NCBI RefSeq assembly: GCF_001667145.1
Contig: NZ_LZIF01000087.1
Location: 62,001 to 126,000, forward strand
DNA from: Mycobacterium sp. 852002-51971_SCH5477799-a
GTDB lineage: Bacteria; Actinomycetota; Actinomycetes; Mycobacteriales; Mycobacteriaceae
Reading direction: 5' to 3'
Length of the DNA: 64,000 nt
Part shown: positions 29,781 through 39,099 of the stretch, piece by piece
Position numbering within the stretch: the first letter of the stretch is position 1
Layout of the letters: each line of letters opens with the position of its first letter
Notes under the pieces: generated by a model
Told to the model about the DNA's origin: nothing
The model's input: the letters and a program-made list of their open reading frames with translations, nothing else
The model's database searches: none
Program-made: the position numbers and the translations under genes

Positions 29781-31174
29781 GGCGCGGCCTTCACGCCCGC
29801 CGAGGCCGCCGTTATTTCGGAACTGATCTGGGCGACCACCGCGGCCACGTCCTCTACCGTGCGCGCCTCCACGTTCAGCCGCAGCAACGGCTCGGTGTTG
29901 GAGCTGCGCAGGTTGAACCAGCTGCCGTCGCCCAGGTCGGCCGTCACCCCGTCCACATGATCGAGGGAATGGATCCGGGCGCCGAACGACTTCAGCACCG
30001 CTTCGGTGCATCGCGCGGCGTCGGCGACGGTGAAGTTGATTTCGCCGGACGATTCGTAGCGCTGGTAATCCGCCGTCACCTCCGACAGCGGGCGGTCCTG
30101 CTCGCCGAGGGCGGCCAGCACGTACAGCGCCGCAAGCATCCCCGAGTCGGCACCCCAGAAGTCGCGGAAGTAATAGTGCGCCGAGTGTTCGCCGCCGAAG
30201 ATCGCGCCGGTGTCGGCCATCAGCGCCTTGATATAGGAGTGCCCCACCCGGGACCGCAGCGGGGTGCCGCCGCGCTCGGCGACGAGTTCGGGTACCGCGC
30301 GCGAGGTGATCACGTTGTGGATGATCGTCGCGCCGATCTCCCGGCTCAACTCACGGGCGGCCACCAGGCTGGTCACCGTCGACGGCGACACGGGGTGGCC
30401 GCGTTCGTCGACCACGAAGCAGCGATCGGCGTCGCCGTCGAAGGCCAGCCCGATGTCGGCGCCGGTCTCGCGCACGAAAGCCTGCAGGTCTTCCAGATTG
30501 GCCGGGTCCAGCGGGTTGGCCTCGTGATTGGGAAATGAGCCGTCGAGCTCGAAGTACAACGGCTCCAACGTGATCGAGCCGATCGGCCCGAGCACGGCGG
30601 GCGTGGTGAGACCGGCCATGCCATTGCCGGCGTCCACGGCCACCCGCAGCGGGCGCAGCCCCGAGGTGTCCACCAGCGACCGCAGGAAATGTCCGTAGTC
30701 GGCCAGCACGTCGCGATCGCTCACTTCTCCGGGTGCCCCGTCGTAGTCGTCGACCCCGGCGATCACGTCGTCGGCGACCAGCCGCAGCCCGGTCTCGGCG
30801 CCGACCGGTTTGGCCCCCGCCCGGCACAGCTTGATGCCGTTGTAGGCCGCCGGGTTGTGGCTCGCAGTGAACATGGCGCCGGGGCACTCCAGCAGTCCGG
30901 AGGCGAAGTAGAGCTGATCGGTTGAGGCCAGGCCGATGCGCACAACGTCCAGTCCCTGGCTCGTCACCCCGGCGGCGAACGCGGCGGCCAGCGCGGGCGA
31001 ACTGTCCCGCATGTCATGGCCGATCACGACCTGGCGGGCGCCCTCGCCGCGCATCAGTTTGGCGAAGGCTGCGCCGAGATCGGTGACCAGCGGCTGGTCG
31101 AGCTCTTCGCCGACTAGCCCACGTACGTCGTAAGCCTTGACGACACGGTGGACAGTCGCGGCGGGCCGAGGCAT
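29777..31174 (-). CDS. manB: Phosphomannomutase/phosphoglucomutase ManB
   Basis: Alpha-D-phosphohexomutase of 465 residues (Rv3257c) converting mannose-6-phosphate to mannose-1-phosphate. The active-site phosphoserine is in TASHNPAAYNGIKL (near residue 103), the metal-binding loop is DGDADRC with Asp residues near 245, the sugar-binding loop is FGGEHSAHYYFRD, and the phosphate-binding loop is LRSSNTEPLLRLNVEA near the end. Start ATG at 31174 has AGGAG upstream. Supplies the substrate for the GDP-mannose pyrophosphorylase encoded at 36135-37211. Confidence 0.96.
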   Translation of the reverse strand: MPRPAATVHRVVKAYDVRGLVGEELDQPLVTDLGAAFAKLMRGEGARQVVIGHDMRDSSPALAAAFAAGVTSQGLDVVRIGLASTDQLYFASGLLECPGAMFTASHNPAAYNGIKLCRAGAKPVGAETGLRLVADDVIAGVDDYDGAPGEVSDRDVLADYGHFLRSLVDTSGLRPLRVAVDAGNGMAGLTTPAVLGPIGSITLEPLYFELDGSFPNHEANPLDPANLEDLQAFVRETGADIGLAFDGDADRCFVVDERGHPVSPSTVTSLVAARELSREIGATIIHNVITSRAVPELVAERGGTPLRSRVGHSYIKALMADTGAIFGGEHSAHYYFRDFWGADSGMLAALYVLAALGEQDRPLSEVTADYQRYESSGEINFTVADAARCTEAVLKSFGARIHSLDHVDGVTADLGDGSWFNLRSSNTEPLLRLNVEARTVEDVAAVVAQISSEITAASAGVKAAP

Positions 31175-31246
31175 GCGGGACTCCTGACGACGTGAACTCT
31201 TGGCGTCAGCCTATCGGGCTACGGAGAACTGGGGCCTAGTCGCTGG

Positions 31247-31696
31247 CTAGTCGCTGGGATCGGGCAACACACGCAGATGTCCGCGGCGGCGTCCGGAGCG
31301 ATGCTCGGGCGGCGCCAGCAGGCTACTACTGGGCGCGGTGGCCTGAGCTCCGCCGTGATGGATGTGCGCATCGGAGAACCCGTTCACCGGCGTCGCGGCC
31401 GCGGCGTACGGCACGCCGCGATCGCCGCCCTCGCGAACCGCGTCGGCCAGGGCGACCAAGTCGTCCTCGTCGGGATGGGCGGGTTCGGCAAGGAGGGGCC
31501 CGGAATGGCGCACGAGCTCCCACCCGCGGGGCGCGGTGATCCGGCCGGCATGGTTGACGCACAAATCCCAGGAATGCGGTTCCCGCGCGGTCGCCAACGG
31601 ACCGACGACTGCCGTCGAGTCCGAATAGACGAACGTCAGGGTCGCCACGGCGTAGTGCGGGCACCCGGGCCGGCAACAGCGACGGGGAACGTTCAC
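31247..31696 (-). CDS. DUF3499 family protein
   Basis: Rv3258c-like, 149 residues. The N-terminus has a compact cysteine set, PRRCCRPGCPHYAVATLTFVY, and a later CVNHAG, which could bind a metal. The C-terminal 50 residues are low-complexity and end RRGHLRVLPDPSD. GTG start at 31696. The gene is divergent from the zincin-like gene at 31786 with a 90-bp shared promoter region, a pairing conserved in actinobacteria. Function unknown. Confidence 0.85.
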   Translation of the reverse strand: MNVPRRCCRPGCPHYAVATLTFVYSDSTAVVGPLATAREPHSWDLCVNHAGRITAPRGWELVRHSGPLLAEPAHPDEDDLVALADAVREGGDRGVPYAAAATPVNGFSDAHIHHGGAQATAPSSSLLAPPEHRSGRRRGHLRVLPDPSD

Positions 31697-31785
31697 GATC
31701 GAAAGGCTATCGTGCGCAAACGTCGCCGAAGCGCCGGACACGCGCAACTGGCCGGCCCTCGATGTGCAACCGTTACCATCGGCGC

Positions 31786-32307
31786 GTGGGTGATTCGCGC
31801 AGTTCCCCGCGAAGCGATCGGTTCGCCGACGGATCGGCTCCGCGCCGGACCGGGACCCACCGACTCTTCCGCCGGGGCCGCGATATGCGCGGCCCGCTGT
31901 TGCCCCCCACCGTGCCGGGGTGGCGCACCCGCGCCGAGCGATTCGACATGGCGGTGCTGGAGGCCTACGAACCCATCGAGCGAAGCTGGCAGGATCGGCT
32001 GGCCGAACTCGACGTCGCGGTCGACGAGATTCCGCGCATCTCGGCCAAGGATCCCGACAGTGTGCAGTGGCCACCCGAGGTGATCGCCGATGGGCCGATC
32101 CCGCTGGCGCGGTTGATCCCGGCCGGCGTTGACATCCGCGGCAACTCCACGCGGGCACGAATTGTGTTGTTCCGCAAGCCGATTGAGCGACGGGCCAAGG
32201 ACACCGTCGAGCTCGGCGACCTGCTGCACGAAATCCTGGTGGCCCAGGTCGCGATCTACCTAGACGTTGAGCCGTCGGTCATCGATCCGACGATCGACGA
32301 CGAATAA
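31786..32307 (+). CDS. Zincin-like metallopeptidase family protein (Rv3259-like)
   Basis: A 173-residue protein of the actinobacterial minimal zincin-like family. Its metal-motif position reads LLHEILVAQVAIYLDVEPS, that is HEILV rather than HExxH, so the second His is absent and catalysis is doubtful. The first 45 residues are basic and probably disordered; the conserved part starts at MRGPLLPPTVPGWRTRAERFD. The GTG at 31786 is 6 nt after a TACCAT -10 hexamer (31774-31779), pointing to a leaderless transcript. Divergent from the DUF3499 gene. An alternative start at the internal Met of MRGPLLPP cannot be excluded. Confidence 0.83.
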   Translation: MGDSRSSPRSDRFADGSAPRRTGTHRLFRRGRDMRGPLLPPTVPGWRTRAERFDMAVLEAYEPIERSWQDRLAELDVAVDEIPRISAKDPDSVQWPPEVIADGPIPLARLIPAGVDIRGNSTRARIVLFRKPIERRAKDTVELGDLLHEILVAQVAIYLDVEPSVIDPTIDDE

Positions 32308-32362
32308 CTTCTGCTTGCGCGTCGGGCGTCGAACGCTCAACGCGCGTTGCGATCAGCGTGCG

Positions 32363-32728
32363 TCAGATTATGCCGCGCTTGAGGCGGCGGCGCTCGCGTT
32401 CGGACAAACCGCCCCAGATTCCGAAGCGCTCGTCGTGCTCGAGGGCGTACTCGAGGCACTCATGACGCACCTCGCAACCCAGGCAGATCTTCTTGGCCTC
32501 GCGGGTGGAGCCACCCTTTTCCGGGAAGAAGGCCTCGGGGTCGGTCTGGGCGCACAGCGCGCGGTCCTGCCATTGGTCGGCGGCCGGCTCCGGCATGGGC
32601 TCGGGCTCGAATGCGATTGGCGCATCAGGGACCACGGTCAAATGCGGCCGAGCGGGGCGGTCCAGTGCCGGGTCGATGTCGGTGTGCGGCGTGCTCGCGA
32701 TGGCGCTTCGAAAAGTGTCGTAAGACAT
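32363..32728 (-). CDS. whiB2: WhiB2 iron-sulfur transcription factor
   Basis: WhiB-family 4Fe-4S regulator (Rv3260c) that acts with sigma A and is essential for septation in mycobacteria (WhmD). The four cluster cysteines are C59, C82, C85 and C91 (ALCAQTD, KKICLGC, HEC), followed by the GIWGG turn (103-107) and the basic tail RERRRLKRGII. I chose the ATG at 32728 because GAGGAGG lies about 10 nt upstream; this gives 121 residues, longer than the 89-residue H37Rv annotation, which begins near residue 33 of this protein. The extra N-terminus (SYDTFRSAIAST) resembles that of WhmD-type proteins. Confidence 0.93.
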   Translation of the reverse strand: MSYDTFRSAIASTPHTDIDPALDRPARPHLTVVPDAPIAFEPEPMPEPAADQWQDRALCAQTDPEAFFPEKGGSTREAKKICLGCEVRHECLEYALEHDERFGIWGGLSERERRRLKRGII

Positions 32729-33090
32729 ACGGTCGTCCGCCTCCTCAGCTTGATTGAGAGAGTGTGTTTGGTTTCCCACTGTTCTGATGTACAGACAATT
32801 CGAACAAGTGATCGAATCTCGGTCTGCGACACCGGAGTCGGCCGGCCAACCGGGAAATGACACTGTTGTGATTAGACACGGGTTGACCTGCCGGGTCAAG
32901 CACTTCGGCGCATTTCCATACCATCTCGTGATCGAATTTCGGCGTTTCTGTTGTTTTGGGCCTTCGGCGTGTCGATCACACGGCCCTCAACTTTCCCAGC
33001 AGTCGCCCATAACCCGTGGGGAACCGCAACTTTGAGGCACCCCCGACGGGCCCACCACGGAGCTGCCGCCGGGCAGTACTGTCGTGCAAT
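32729..33090. promoter_or_regulatory. Divergent promoter region whiB2 / fbiA
   Basis: A 362-bp non-coding region, notably less GC-rich than its surroundings around 32770-32960. The fbiA side has a TACTGT -10 hexamer (33077-33082) 8 nt before the GTG start, consistent with leaderless fbiA mRNA. The whiB2 side has a strong ribosome binding site (complement of 32739-32745), so its mRNA is leadered, and the long AT-richer stretch probably carries its regulatory sites. I could not assign a specific operator. Confidence 0.6.
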
Positions 33091-34092
33091 GTGAAGGTCA
33101 CCGTTCTGGTCGGTGGGGTTGGCGGCGCCCGCTTCCTGCTGGGGGTTCAACAGCTGTTCGGGCTCGGTCAATTTGAGACGCAACGGCACCCGGACACGGA
33201 GGCCAGCAGTCACGAACTGACGGCGATCGTCAACATTGGCGATGACGCCTGGATTCACGGACTGCGAATCTGCCCCGATTTGGACACCTGTATGTACACC
33301 TTAGGTGGAGGTGTAGATCCGGAGCGAGGGTGGGGGCACCGAAACGAAACCTGGCACGCCAAAGAGGAATTGGCGCGCTACGGGGTGCAGCCCGACTGGT
33401 TCGGACTCGGTGACCGTGACCTGGGCACGCACCTGGTGCGCACCCAAATGCTCAACGCCGGCTACCCCCTGTCGCAGATCACCACCGCGCTGTGCGACCG
33501 CTGGCAACCCGGCGCGCGGTTGTTGCCCGCGAGCGACGACCGGTGCGAGACCCACGTGGTGATAACCGATCCCGACGACGGCAGCCGGCGGGCCATTCAC
33601 TTCCAGGAATGGTGGGTGCGCTACCGGGCCCAGGTGCCCACGCACAGCTTCGCCTTCGTCGGAGCCGAAAAGGCGGCTGCCACAATTGATGCCACCGCGG
33701 CCATCGCCGACGCCGACGTCATCCTGCTGGCGCCCTCGAACCCGGTGGTGAGCGTCGGCGCCATCCTGGCCGTCCCCGGCATTCGCGGCGCGTTGCGCGC
33801 CGCACGCGCACCGATCGTCGGCTACTCGCCGATCATCGGTGGAAAGCCTTTGCGCGGCATGGCCGATGCCTGCCTGTCCGTGATCGGGGTCGAATCCACC
33901 GCCGAGGCGGTCGCCCGGCACTACGGCGCGCGCCGCGACACCGGCATCCTGGACGGCTGGCTGGTGAGCGAAGACGATCGCGCCGACATCGACGGCGTCG
34001 CGGTGCGCTCGGTGCCGCTGGTGATGACCGACCCGAAGGCGACGGCCGAGATGGTCAAGGCCGGGCTCGACCTGGCGGGGGTGACGCCATGA
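33091..34092 (+). CDS. fbiA: Phosphoenolpyruvyl/2-phospho-L-lactate transferase FbiA (coenzyme F420)
   Basis: Joins the lactyl- or enolpyruvyl-diphospho-guanosine intermediate to Fo in F420 biosynthesis (Rv3261). The 333 residues start [21 protein letters not shown], the family's N-terminal Rossmann motif, and include [54 protein letters not shown] and [17 protein letters not shown]. The GTG at 33091 is the start used by relatives. The stop overlaps the fbiB start by 4 bp (ATGA), so translation is coupled. F420 is needed for activation of nitroimidazole prodrugs in mycobacteria. Confidence 0.96.
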   Translation: MKVTVLVGGVGGARFLLGVQQLFGLGQFETQRHPDTEASSHELTAIVNIGDDAWIHGLRICPDLDTCMYTLGGGVDPERGWGHRNETWHAKEELARYGVQPDWFGLGDRDLGTHLVRTQMLNAGYPLSQITTALCDRWQPGARLLPASDDRCETHVVITDPDDGSRRAIHFQEWWVRYRAQVPTHSFAFVGAEKAAATIDATAAIADADVILLAPSNPVVSVGAILAVPGIRGALRAARAPIVGYSPIIGGKPLRGMADACLSVIGVESTAEAVARHYGARRDTGILDGWLVSEDDRADIDGVAVRSVPLVMTDPKATAEMVKAGLDLAGVTP

Positions 34093-35441
34093 CCTCTCCA
34101 CCCGGCGAGCACGGCACCGCCGCAGCCATCGAAATCCTGCCCGTCGCCGGGCTGCCCGAATTCCGGCCCGGCGACGACCTGGGCGCGGCCGTCGCCGCGG
34201 CGGCCCCGTGGCTGCGCGACGGCGACGTCGTCGTGGTCACCAGCAAGGCGGTGTCCAAATGCGAGGGCCGGCTGGTGCCGGCGCCGCAGGACCCCGAGGA
34301 GCGCGACCGACTGAGGCGCAAGCTGGTCGACGACGAAGCCGTCCGGGTGCTGGCCCGCAAGGGCCGAACCCTGATCACCGAGAACCGGATCGGCCTGGTG
34401 CAGGCCGCCGCGGGCGTCGACGGATCCAACGTCGGGCGCGACGAACTGGCGCTGCTGCCGGTCGACCCCGACGGCAGCGCCGCGGCGCTGCGGGCCGCGC
34501 TGCGCGAGCGGCTCGGTGTCGCGGTCGCCGTGGTCATCACGGACACAATGGGCCGCGCCTGGCGCAACGGCCAGACCGACGCGGCCGTCGGCGCGGCGGG
34601 TCTTGCTGTGCTGCACGGCTATTCGGGGGCGGTCGATCAGCACGGCAACGAGCTGCTGGTCACCGAGGTGGCGGTGGCCGACGAGGTCGCCGCGGCCGCC
34701 GATCTGGTCAAGGGCAAACTGACCGCGATGCCGGTGGCGGTGGTGCGCGGCCTGTCCGTGACCGACGACGGCTCGGCGGCGCGGCAGTTGGTGCGGTCGG
34801 GCACCGAAGACCTGTTCTGGCTGGGCACCGCCGAAGCCCTCGAGGCGGGGCGTCGGGAGGCGCAGCTGCTGCGCCGATCGGTGCGCCGGTTCAGCGCCGA
34901 GCCGGTGCCGGCGGATCTGCTGGAAGCCGCCGTCGCCGAGGCGCTGACCGCGCCGGCCCCGCACCACACCCGCCCGGTGCGGTTCGTCTGGCTGCAGACC
35001 GCGGCCACCCGTACCCGGCTACTGGATCGCATGAAGGACAAGTGGCGCGCCGACCTCGCCGGCGACGGCCGGCCCGCCGACTCGATCGACCGCCGGGTGG
35101 CGCGCGGCCAGATCCTCTATGACGCGCCGGAAGTCGTCATCCCGATCATGGTGCCCGACGGCGCCCACTTTTATCCCGACGCCGCCCGCACCGACGCCGA
35201 GCACACCATGTTCACCGTGGCGGTCGGCGCGGCCGTGCAAGCCCTGCTGGTCGCCCTGGCGGTGCGCGGGCTGGGCAGCTGTTGGATCGGCTCGACGATC
35301 TTCGCCGCCGACCTGGTGCGCGCCGAGCTCGGGCTGCCCGCCGACTGGGAGCCGTTGGGCGCCATCGCCATCGGCTATGCCGCCGAACCGGCCGGGCCGC
35401 GCGATCCGGCAGGACCCGGTGATCTGCTGATCCGCAAGTAA
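34089..35441 (+). CDS. fbiB: Bifunctional F420:gamma-L-glutamyl ligase / dehydro-F420 reductase FbiB
   Basis: Adds the gamma-linked glutamate tail to F420-0 and, through its second domain, reduces dehydro-F420 (Rv3262). Of 450 residues, the first ~245 are the CofE-like ligase ([37 protein letters not shown]) and the remainder is a nitroreductase-like FMN domain ([54 protein letters not shown]). Length and domain order match characterised mycobacterial FbiB. Coupled to fbiA by a 4-bp overlap. Confidence 0.96.
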   Translation: MTSPPGEHGTAAAIEILPVAGLPEFRPGDDLGAAVAAAAPWLRDGDVVVVTSKAVSKCEGRLVPAPQDPEERDRLRRKLVDDEAVRVLARKGRTLITENRIGLVQAAAGVDGSNVGRDELALLPVDPDGSAAALRAALRERLGVAVAVVITDTMGRAWRNGQTDAAVGAAGLAVLHGYSGAVDQHGNELLVTEVAVADEVAAAADLVKGKLTAMPVAVVRGLSVTDDGSAARQLVRSGTEDLFWLGTAEALEAGRREAQLLRRSVRRFSAEPVPADLLEAAVAEALTAPAPHHTRPVRFVWLQTAATRTRLLDRMKDKWRADLAGDGRPADSIDRRVARGQILYDAPEVVIPIMVPDGAHFYPDAARTDAEHTMFTVAVGAAVQALLVALAVRGLGSCWIGSTIFAADLVRAELGLPADWEPLGAIAIGYAAEPAGPRDPAGPGDLLIRK

Positions 35442-35451
35442 TACTGAGCCC

Positions 35452-35565
35452 ATGAAGTTCGCCGGCCGCCGCGTGCTCATCGAGGGCCGAAGATTGCCGG
35501 CCGAGGCGGCGGCGCAGTGCCGCGCGGCGCGGGTGTCGTCGCGGGATCGGCGGGGGCCACGATGA
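35452..35565 (+). CDS. Possible small ORF between fbiB and the Nudix gene
   Basis: A 37-codon frame starting with ATG 10 bp after the fbiB stop and ending in a 4-bp ATGA overlap with the Nudix start. The predicted peptide MKFAGRRVLIEGRR... is very Arg/Ala-rich and resembles no family I know. The coupling geometry is the same as for real genes in this window, but the composition could be that of any open frame in GC-rich DNA. It may be a leader peptide, a decayed gene remnant or nothing. Confidence 0.3.
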   Translation: MKFAGRRVLIEGRRLPAEAAAQCRAARVSSRDRRGPR

Positions 35566-36098
35566 GCGTTCGGGAGTCCGCGATCGCGATGCTGTCGGAT
35601 TGGCAGCCGCCCGACCCGGCCCAGGATTCGTTGCGCCACGCGGTGTTGGCGTTCGTGCAGGCCCGCAGCGATGCGTGCCGGCGCGAGTGCGTGCCGGGCC
35701 ACGTGACCGCGTCGACGCTGGTCCTCGACCACTCCGGCAGCCAGGTGCTGCTGACCTTGCATCCCCGCCTCGGCCGGTGGGTGCAGCTGGGCGGCCATTG
35801 CGACGATGACGACGCCGACGTCCTCGCCGCCGCACTGCGCGAGGCCACCGAGGAGTCCGGGATCGACGCGCTGGCGATCGAGCCCCGTCTGGCCGCGCTG
35901 CACGTGCACCCGGTGACCTGCTCGTTGGGCGTGCCGACCCGCCATCTGGATCTGCAGTTCGTAGCGCACGCCGCGGCCGGCGCGCAGATCGCGATCAGCG
36001 ACGAGTCCGACGATTTGCGGTGGTGGCCCGCCGACGCCCTGCCCGAGGGGACGGATTACGCGCTGGCGTATCTGGTCGCCCAGGCCGTGCGAGCGTGA
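35562..36098 (+). CDS. Nudix hydrolase
   Basis: A 178-residue Nudix-fold protein. The Nudix box lies about residues 75-100 as GGHCDDDDADVLAAALREATEESG; the C-terminal REATEESG half is canonical and the first half has Asp where Glu is usual, as in several actinobacterial relatives. The preceding QVLLTLHPRLGRWVQLGGH block is the strand leading into the box. It hydrolyses a nucleoside-diphosphate derivative, identity unknown. It follows fbiB by 120 bp on the same strand. H37Rv has a DNA methylase gene (Rv3263) at this place, so this is a local replacement relative to that genome. An upstream in-frame start at 35517 is less likely because the ATG at 35562 begins the conserved part. Confidence 0.82.
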   Translation: MSVRESAIAMLSDWQPPDPAQDSLRHAVLAFVQARSDACRRECVPGHVTASTLVLDHSGSQVLLTLHPRLGRWVQLGGHCDDDDADVLAAALREATEESGIDALAIEPRLAALHVHPVTCSLGVPTRHLDLQFVAHAAAGAQIAISDESDDLRWWPADALPEGTDYALAYLVAQAVRA

Positions 36099-36134
36099 CA
36101 GTAGCGTCACGCTCGACGAACGAAGCCCGAGCGC

Positions 36135-37211
36135 CTAGACGTCGGACGAGTAGCGGATCCCGCCGTCGGGAATCGACACGCCGGGCCACACCCGGGCGCC
36201 GCGCAACAACTCGCAGCGCGCCCCGATGTCGGCGCCGTCGCCGATCACGCCGTCGCGGATCAGCGCCCGCGGTCCGATGCGCGCGCCGAAGCCGATGATC
36301 GAACGCTCGATCACGCTGCCCGCCTCGACCTTGACGCCGTCGAAGATCACCGCGCCGTCCAGCCGGACGCCGGGGCCGATCTCCGCTCCCCGCCCGACGA
36401 CCGTGCCGCCGACCAGCACCGCGCCCGGCGACACCGCCGCGCCGTCGTGCACCAATTGCTCGCCGCGGTGGCCGTGCAGCGCCGGCGACGGGGCGATGCC
36501 GCGCACCAGATCCGCTGAGCCGCGGACGAAGTCCTCCGGGGTGCCCATATCGCGCCAGTAGCTGGTGTCGACGTAGCCACAGACCTTCACGCCGGAATCA
36601 GACAGCAGCGCGGGGAACACCTCACGTTCCACCGAGACCTCCCGGCCGCGCGGGATGCGGTCGATCACCTCGCGCGAGAAGACGTAGCACCCGGCGTTGA
36701 TCTGGTCGGTCGGCGGGTCCTGGGTCTTCTCCAGGAAGCCGGTGACGCGCCCCTCCTCGGTGGTCACGCAGCCGAACGCCCGGGGGTCGCCCACCCGGAC
36801 CAGGTGCAGCGTGAGGTCTGATTCCTGAGCCGAGTGAAAGTCGAGCATCTGGCCCAGGTCGGCTCCGGAGAGCACGTCGCCGTTGAACACCATCGCCGTG
36901 TCGTGCCGCAAATGGCCGGCGACGTTGGCTATCCCGCCGCCGGTGCCCAGGGGCCGCTCCTCGGTGACGTACTCGATCTGCAAACCCAGCTTCGAGCCGT
37001 CGCCGAACTCGGCCTCGAACACCGCGGCCTGATACGAGGTGCTCAGGATGACGTGGTCGATGCCGGCCGCGGCGACCCGCGAGAGCAGGTGTGTGAGGAA
37101 CGGCAGCCCCGCGGTGGGCAGCATCGGCTTGGGCGCGGACAGCGTCAGCGGCCGCAGCCGGGTGCCCTTGCCGCCGACCAGGATCACCACATCGACTTCT
37201 GCAGTCCCCAC
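36135..37211 (-). CDS. manC: Mannose-1-phosphate guanylyltransferase (GDP-mannose pyrophosphorylase)
   Basis: Makes GDP-mannose from GTP and mannose-1-phosphate (Rv3264c, named manB in some annotations). The 358 residues begin with the nucleotidyltransferase signature ILVGGKGTRLRPLTLSAPKPMLP, contain FNGDVLSG for the metal-binding Asp, and end in a left-handed beta-helix of hexapeptide repeats (VSPGAVLVGGTVVGRGAEIGPGVRLDGAVIFDG). GTG start at 37211, 1 bp overlap-spaced from the wbbL stop. Forms an operon rmlD-wbbL-manC and completes the mannose pathway begun by manA and manB. Confidence 0.95.
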   Translation of the reverse strand: MGTAEVDVVILVGGKGTRLRPLTLSAPKPMLPTAGLPFLTHLLSRVAAAGIDHVILSTSYQAAVFEAEFGDGSKLGLQIEYVTEERPLGTGGGIANVAGHLRHDTAMVFNGDVLSGADLGQMLDFHSAQESDLTLHLVRVGDPRAFGCVTTEEGRVTGFLEKTQDPPTDQINAGCYVFSREVIDRIPRGREVSVEREVFPALLSDSGVKVCGYVDTSYWRDMGTPEDFVRGSADLVRGIAPSPALHGHRGEQLVHDGAAVSPGAVLVGGTVVGRGAEIGPGVRLDGAVIFDGVKVEAGSVIERSIIGFGARIGPRALIRDGVIGDGADIGARCELLRGARVWPGVSIPDGGIRYSSDV

Positions 37212-37212
37212 C

Positions 37213-38103
37213 TCAGTGTCGCCCTTCTAAAAGTTTCCGCCGCCCGGACGCGCGCAGCGCACTGCGCACCATCAGGCGCGAACGCACCATCAGCGAGGCG
37301 CGCAGTGTCCAGCGCAGCGGAGCGCGCAACCAACCGGAATGCCGGTCGGCCAGAAACATATACGTGCTCTCGTGGTGCGCGGCCAGGTGGCTGGCCGGGT
37401 CCGAGCCGGTGGAGTGGCCCTTGTGATGCAGCACCTCCGCCGACGGCACGTAGACGGACAGCCAGCCGGCCTTGCCGAGGCGGTCGCCCAGGTCGACGTC
37501 TTCCATATACATGAAGTAGCGCTCGTCGAACCCGCCGATCTGGCCGAACGCCGAACGCCGCACCAGCAGGCACGACCCCGACAACCAGCCCACCGGCCGC
37601 TCGCTGGGCTCCAGCCGCTCCTGGCGGTACGCCGCCGACCACGGGTTGCTCTTCCACAACGGCCCGACGACCGCGTGCATGCCACCGCGGATCAGGCTCG
37701 GCAGATGCCGCGCCGACGGATACACCGACCCGTCCGGATCGCGGACCAGCGGGCCCAGCGCGCCGGCGCGCGGCCAGCGCGACGCGGCGTCGAGCAGTTC
37801 GTCGATGCTGCCCGGGCCCCACTGCACGTCCGGGTTGGCGACGATCACCCAGTCGTCGTCGGGGTCCAGTTGCGCGACGGCGCGATTCACCGCGGTCCCG
37901 TAGCCGAGGTTGGCTCCGGTGTGGAACAGCCGCACGTTGGGGTAGCGGTCGACGGCCGCCTCCGGGGTGCCGTCGGTGGAGCCGTTGTCGGCCAGCAGCA
38001 CGCACACCTCGCGCTCCGTGGCCAGCGACAGGGAAGCTAAGAAGCGTTCCAGGTGCGGACCCGGTGAATAGGTCACCGTTACGACCGGCAGGACGTCAGT
38101 CAC
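37213..38103 (-). CDS. wbbL: Rhamnosyltransferase WbbL (arabinogalactan linker unit)
   Basis: GT2 glycosyltransferase of 296 residues (Rv3265c), essential in mycobacteria. It adds L-rhamnose from dTDP-rhamnose to decaprenyl-diphosphoryl-GlcNAc, making the linker disaccharide between peptidoglycan and arabinogalactan. Visible motifs are VTVTYSPGPHLERFLASL at the N-terminus, ADNGSTDGTPEAA, ANPDVQWGPGSID (the DxD-type metal site), GWLSGSCLLVRRSAFGQIGGFDERYFMYMEDVDLGDR (acceptor and catalytic ED block). The GTG at 38103 gives the usual start VTDVLPVV. Its first 8 bp overlap the end of rmlD, linking synthesis of the donor sugar and its use. Confidence 0.95.
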   Translation of the reverse strand: MTDVLPVVTVTYSPGPHLERFLASLSLATEREVCVLLADNGSTDGTPEAAVDRYPNVRLFHTGANLGYGTAVNRAVAQLDPDDDWVIVANPDVQWGPGSIDELLDAASRWPRAGALGPLVRDPDGSVYPSARHLPSLIRGGMHAVVGPLWKSNPWSAAYRQERLEPSERPVGWLSGSCLLVRRSAFGQIGGFDERYFMYMEDVDLGDRLGKAGWLSVYVPSAEVLHHKGHSTGSDPASHLAAHHESTYMFLADRHSGWLRAPLRWTLRASLMVRSRLMVRSALRASGRRKLLEGRH

Positions 38104-39001
38104 GCGTAGAGGGTAACGGTCGATCGGCCGCTGCACCGTTATCGGCGGCGGCCAGCGCCGCGGCAAGCGCAGCGCGCCACGGCCGCAGGGGCCGCATCCC
38201 CGCCACTACGGACTGGCCGCTGGACAACGCGGAGTAGACCGGTCGGGGTGCGGGGCGGGGAAAGCGGTCGGTGGTGACGGGCCGCACCCGCTCCGGGTCG
38301 GCGCCGCATTCCTCGAAGACGGCGCGGGCCTGATCGAACCGCGAGCAGGCGCCCTCGTTGGCCGCATGCAGGATCGGACCGCGCGTGCGGTCGTCGACGA
38401 TCTGCAGCAGCGCGGCGGCCAGGTCGCCGACGTAGGTCGGGGAGCCGGTCTGGTCGTCGACCACGTCCACCGGACCGTCGCCCGCGGCCAGCCGGCGCAT
38501 GACGGCGACGAAGTCCTTGCCCGTGCCGCCGGTGTAGACCCAGGCGGTGCGGACCACGACCGCCTCGGGCAGCGCCGCCAGCACGGCCCGCTCCCCCGCT
38601 GCCTTGCTGCGGGCGTACACACTCTGCGGCGCGGTCTGATCGGTGGGCTCATAGGGCCGCGGCGGTGCGCCGCCGAAGTCGCCGTCGAACACGTAGTCGG
38701 TGGAGACGTGGACCAGGTGCGCGCCGGCCCGCGCGCAGGCGCGGGCGATGTGCCCGGGCCCGGTTTCGTTGACCGCGAACGCGCCCGCCTCGTCGGTTTC
38801 CGCGCCGTCGACGTCGGTGTACGCCGCGCAGTTGATCACCACATCCCCGCGCCGCACGATCCGCTCGGCCGCCGTGGGATCGGTGATGTCCCACTGCGCC
38901 GACGTCAGCGCCAGCGCGTCACGGCCCTGACTCGTCGCCAGCGAGGTCAAATAGCCGCCCAGCTGCCCGCCGGCACCGGAGATCACGATCCTGCCTGACA
39001 T
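38096..39001 (-). CDS. rmlD: dTDP-4-dehydrorhamnose reductase RmlD
   Basis: Last step of dTDP-L-rhamnose synthesis (Rv3266c), 301 residues. It is an extended SDR with GAGGQLGGYLTSL (NADPH fold, near residue 8), NCAAYTDVDGAE, VSTDYVFDG, and the catalytic YARSKAAGE. The C-terminal ACSRFDQARAVFEECG and RPVYSALSS match the family's substrate-binding end. Start ATG at 39001; a longer frame exists upstream but contains no conserved sequence and overlaps the divergent lcp1 gene. First gene of the rmlD-wbbL-manC operon. Confidence 0.95.
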   Translation of the reverse strand: MSGRIVISGAGGQLGGYLTSLATSQGRDALALTSAQWDITDPTAAERIVRRGDVVINCAAYTDVDGAETDEAGAFAVNETGPGHIARACARAGAHLVHVSTDYVFDGDFGGAPPRPYEPTDQTAPQSVYARSKAAGERAVLAALPEAVVVRTAWVYTGGTGKDFVAVMRRLAAGDGPVDVVDDQTGSPTYVGDLAAALLQIVDDRTRGPILHAANEGACSRFDQARAVFEECGADPERVRPVTTDRFPRPAPRPVYSALSSGQSVVAGMRPLRPWRAALAAALAAADNGAAADRPLPSTRD

Positions 39002-39099
39002 GGTTCGAGTCTGGCACGGCCCGGAAAGCGGCAACCAAGCCCGGGGCGCGCGGGCGCTGGCTACCGGTGAAGCCTCTGTGTCGCAAGTAATGTAGTGGG

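Noticed and set aside
32754..33035. 93-codon plus-strand frame in the whiB2-fbiA intergenic region
   Set aside because: It crosses the whiB2 promoter and leader, has no ribosome binding site and no family resemblance.
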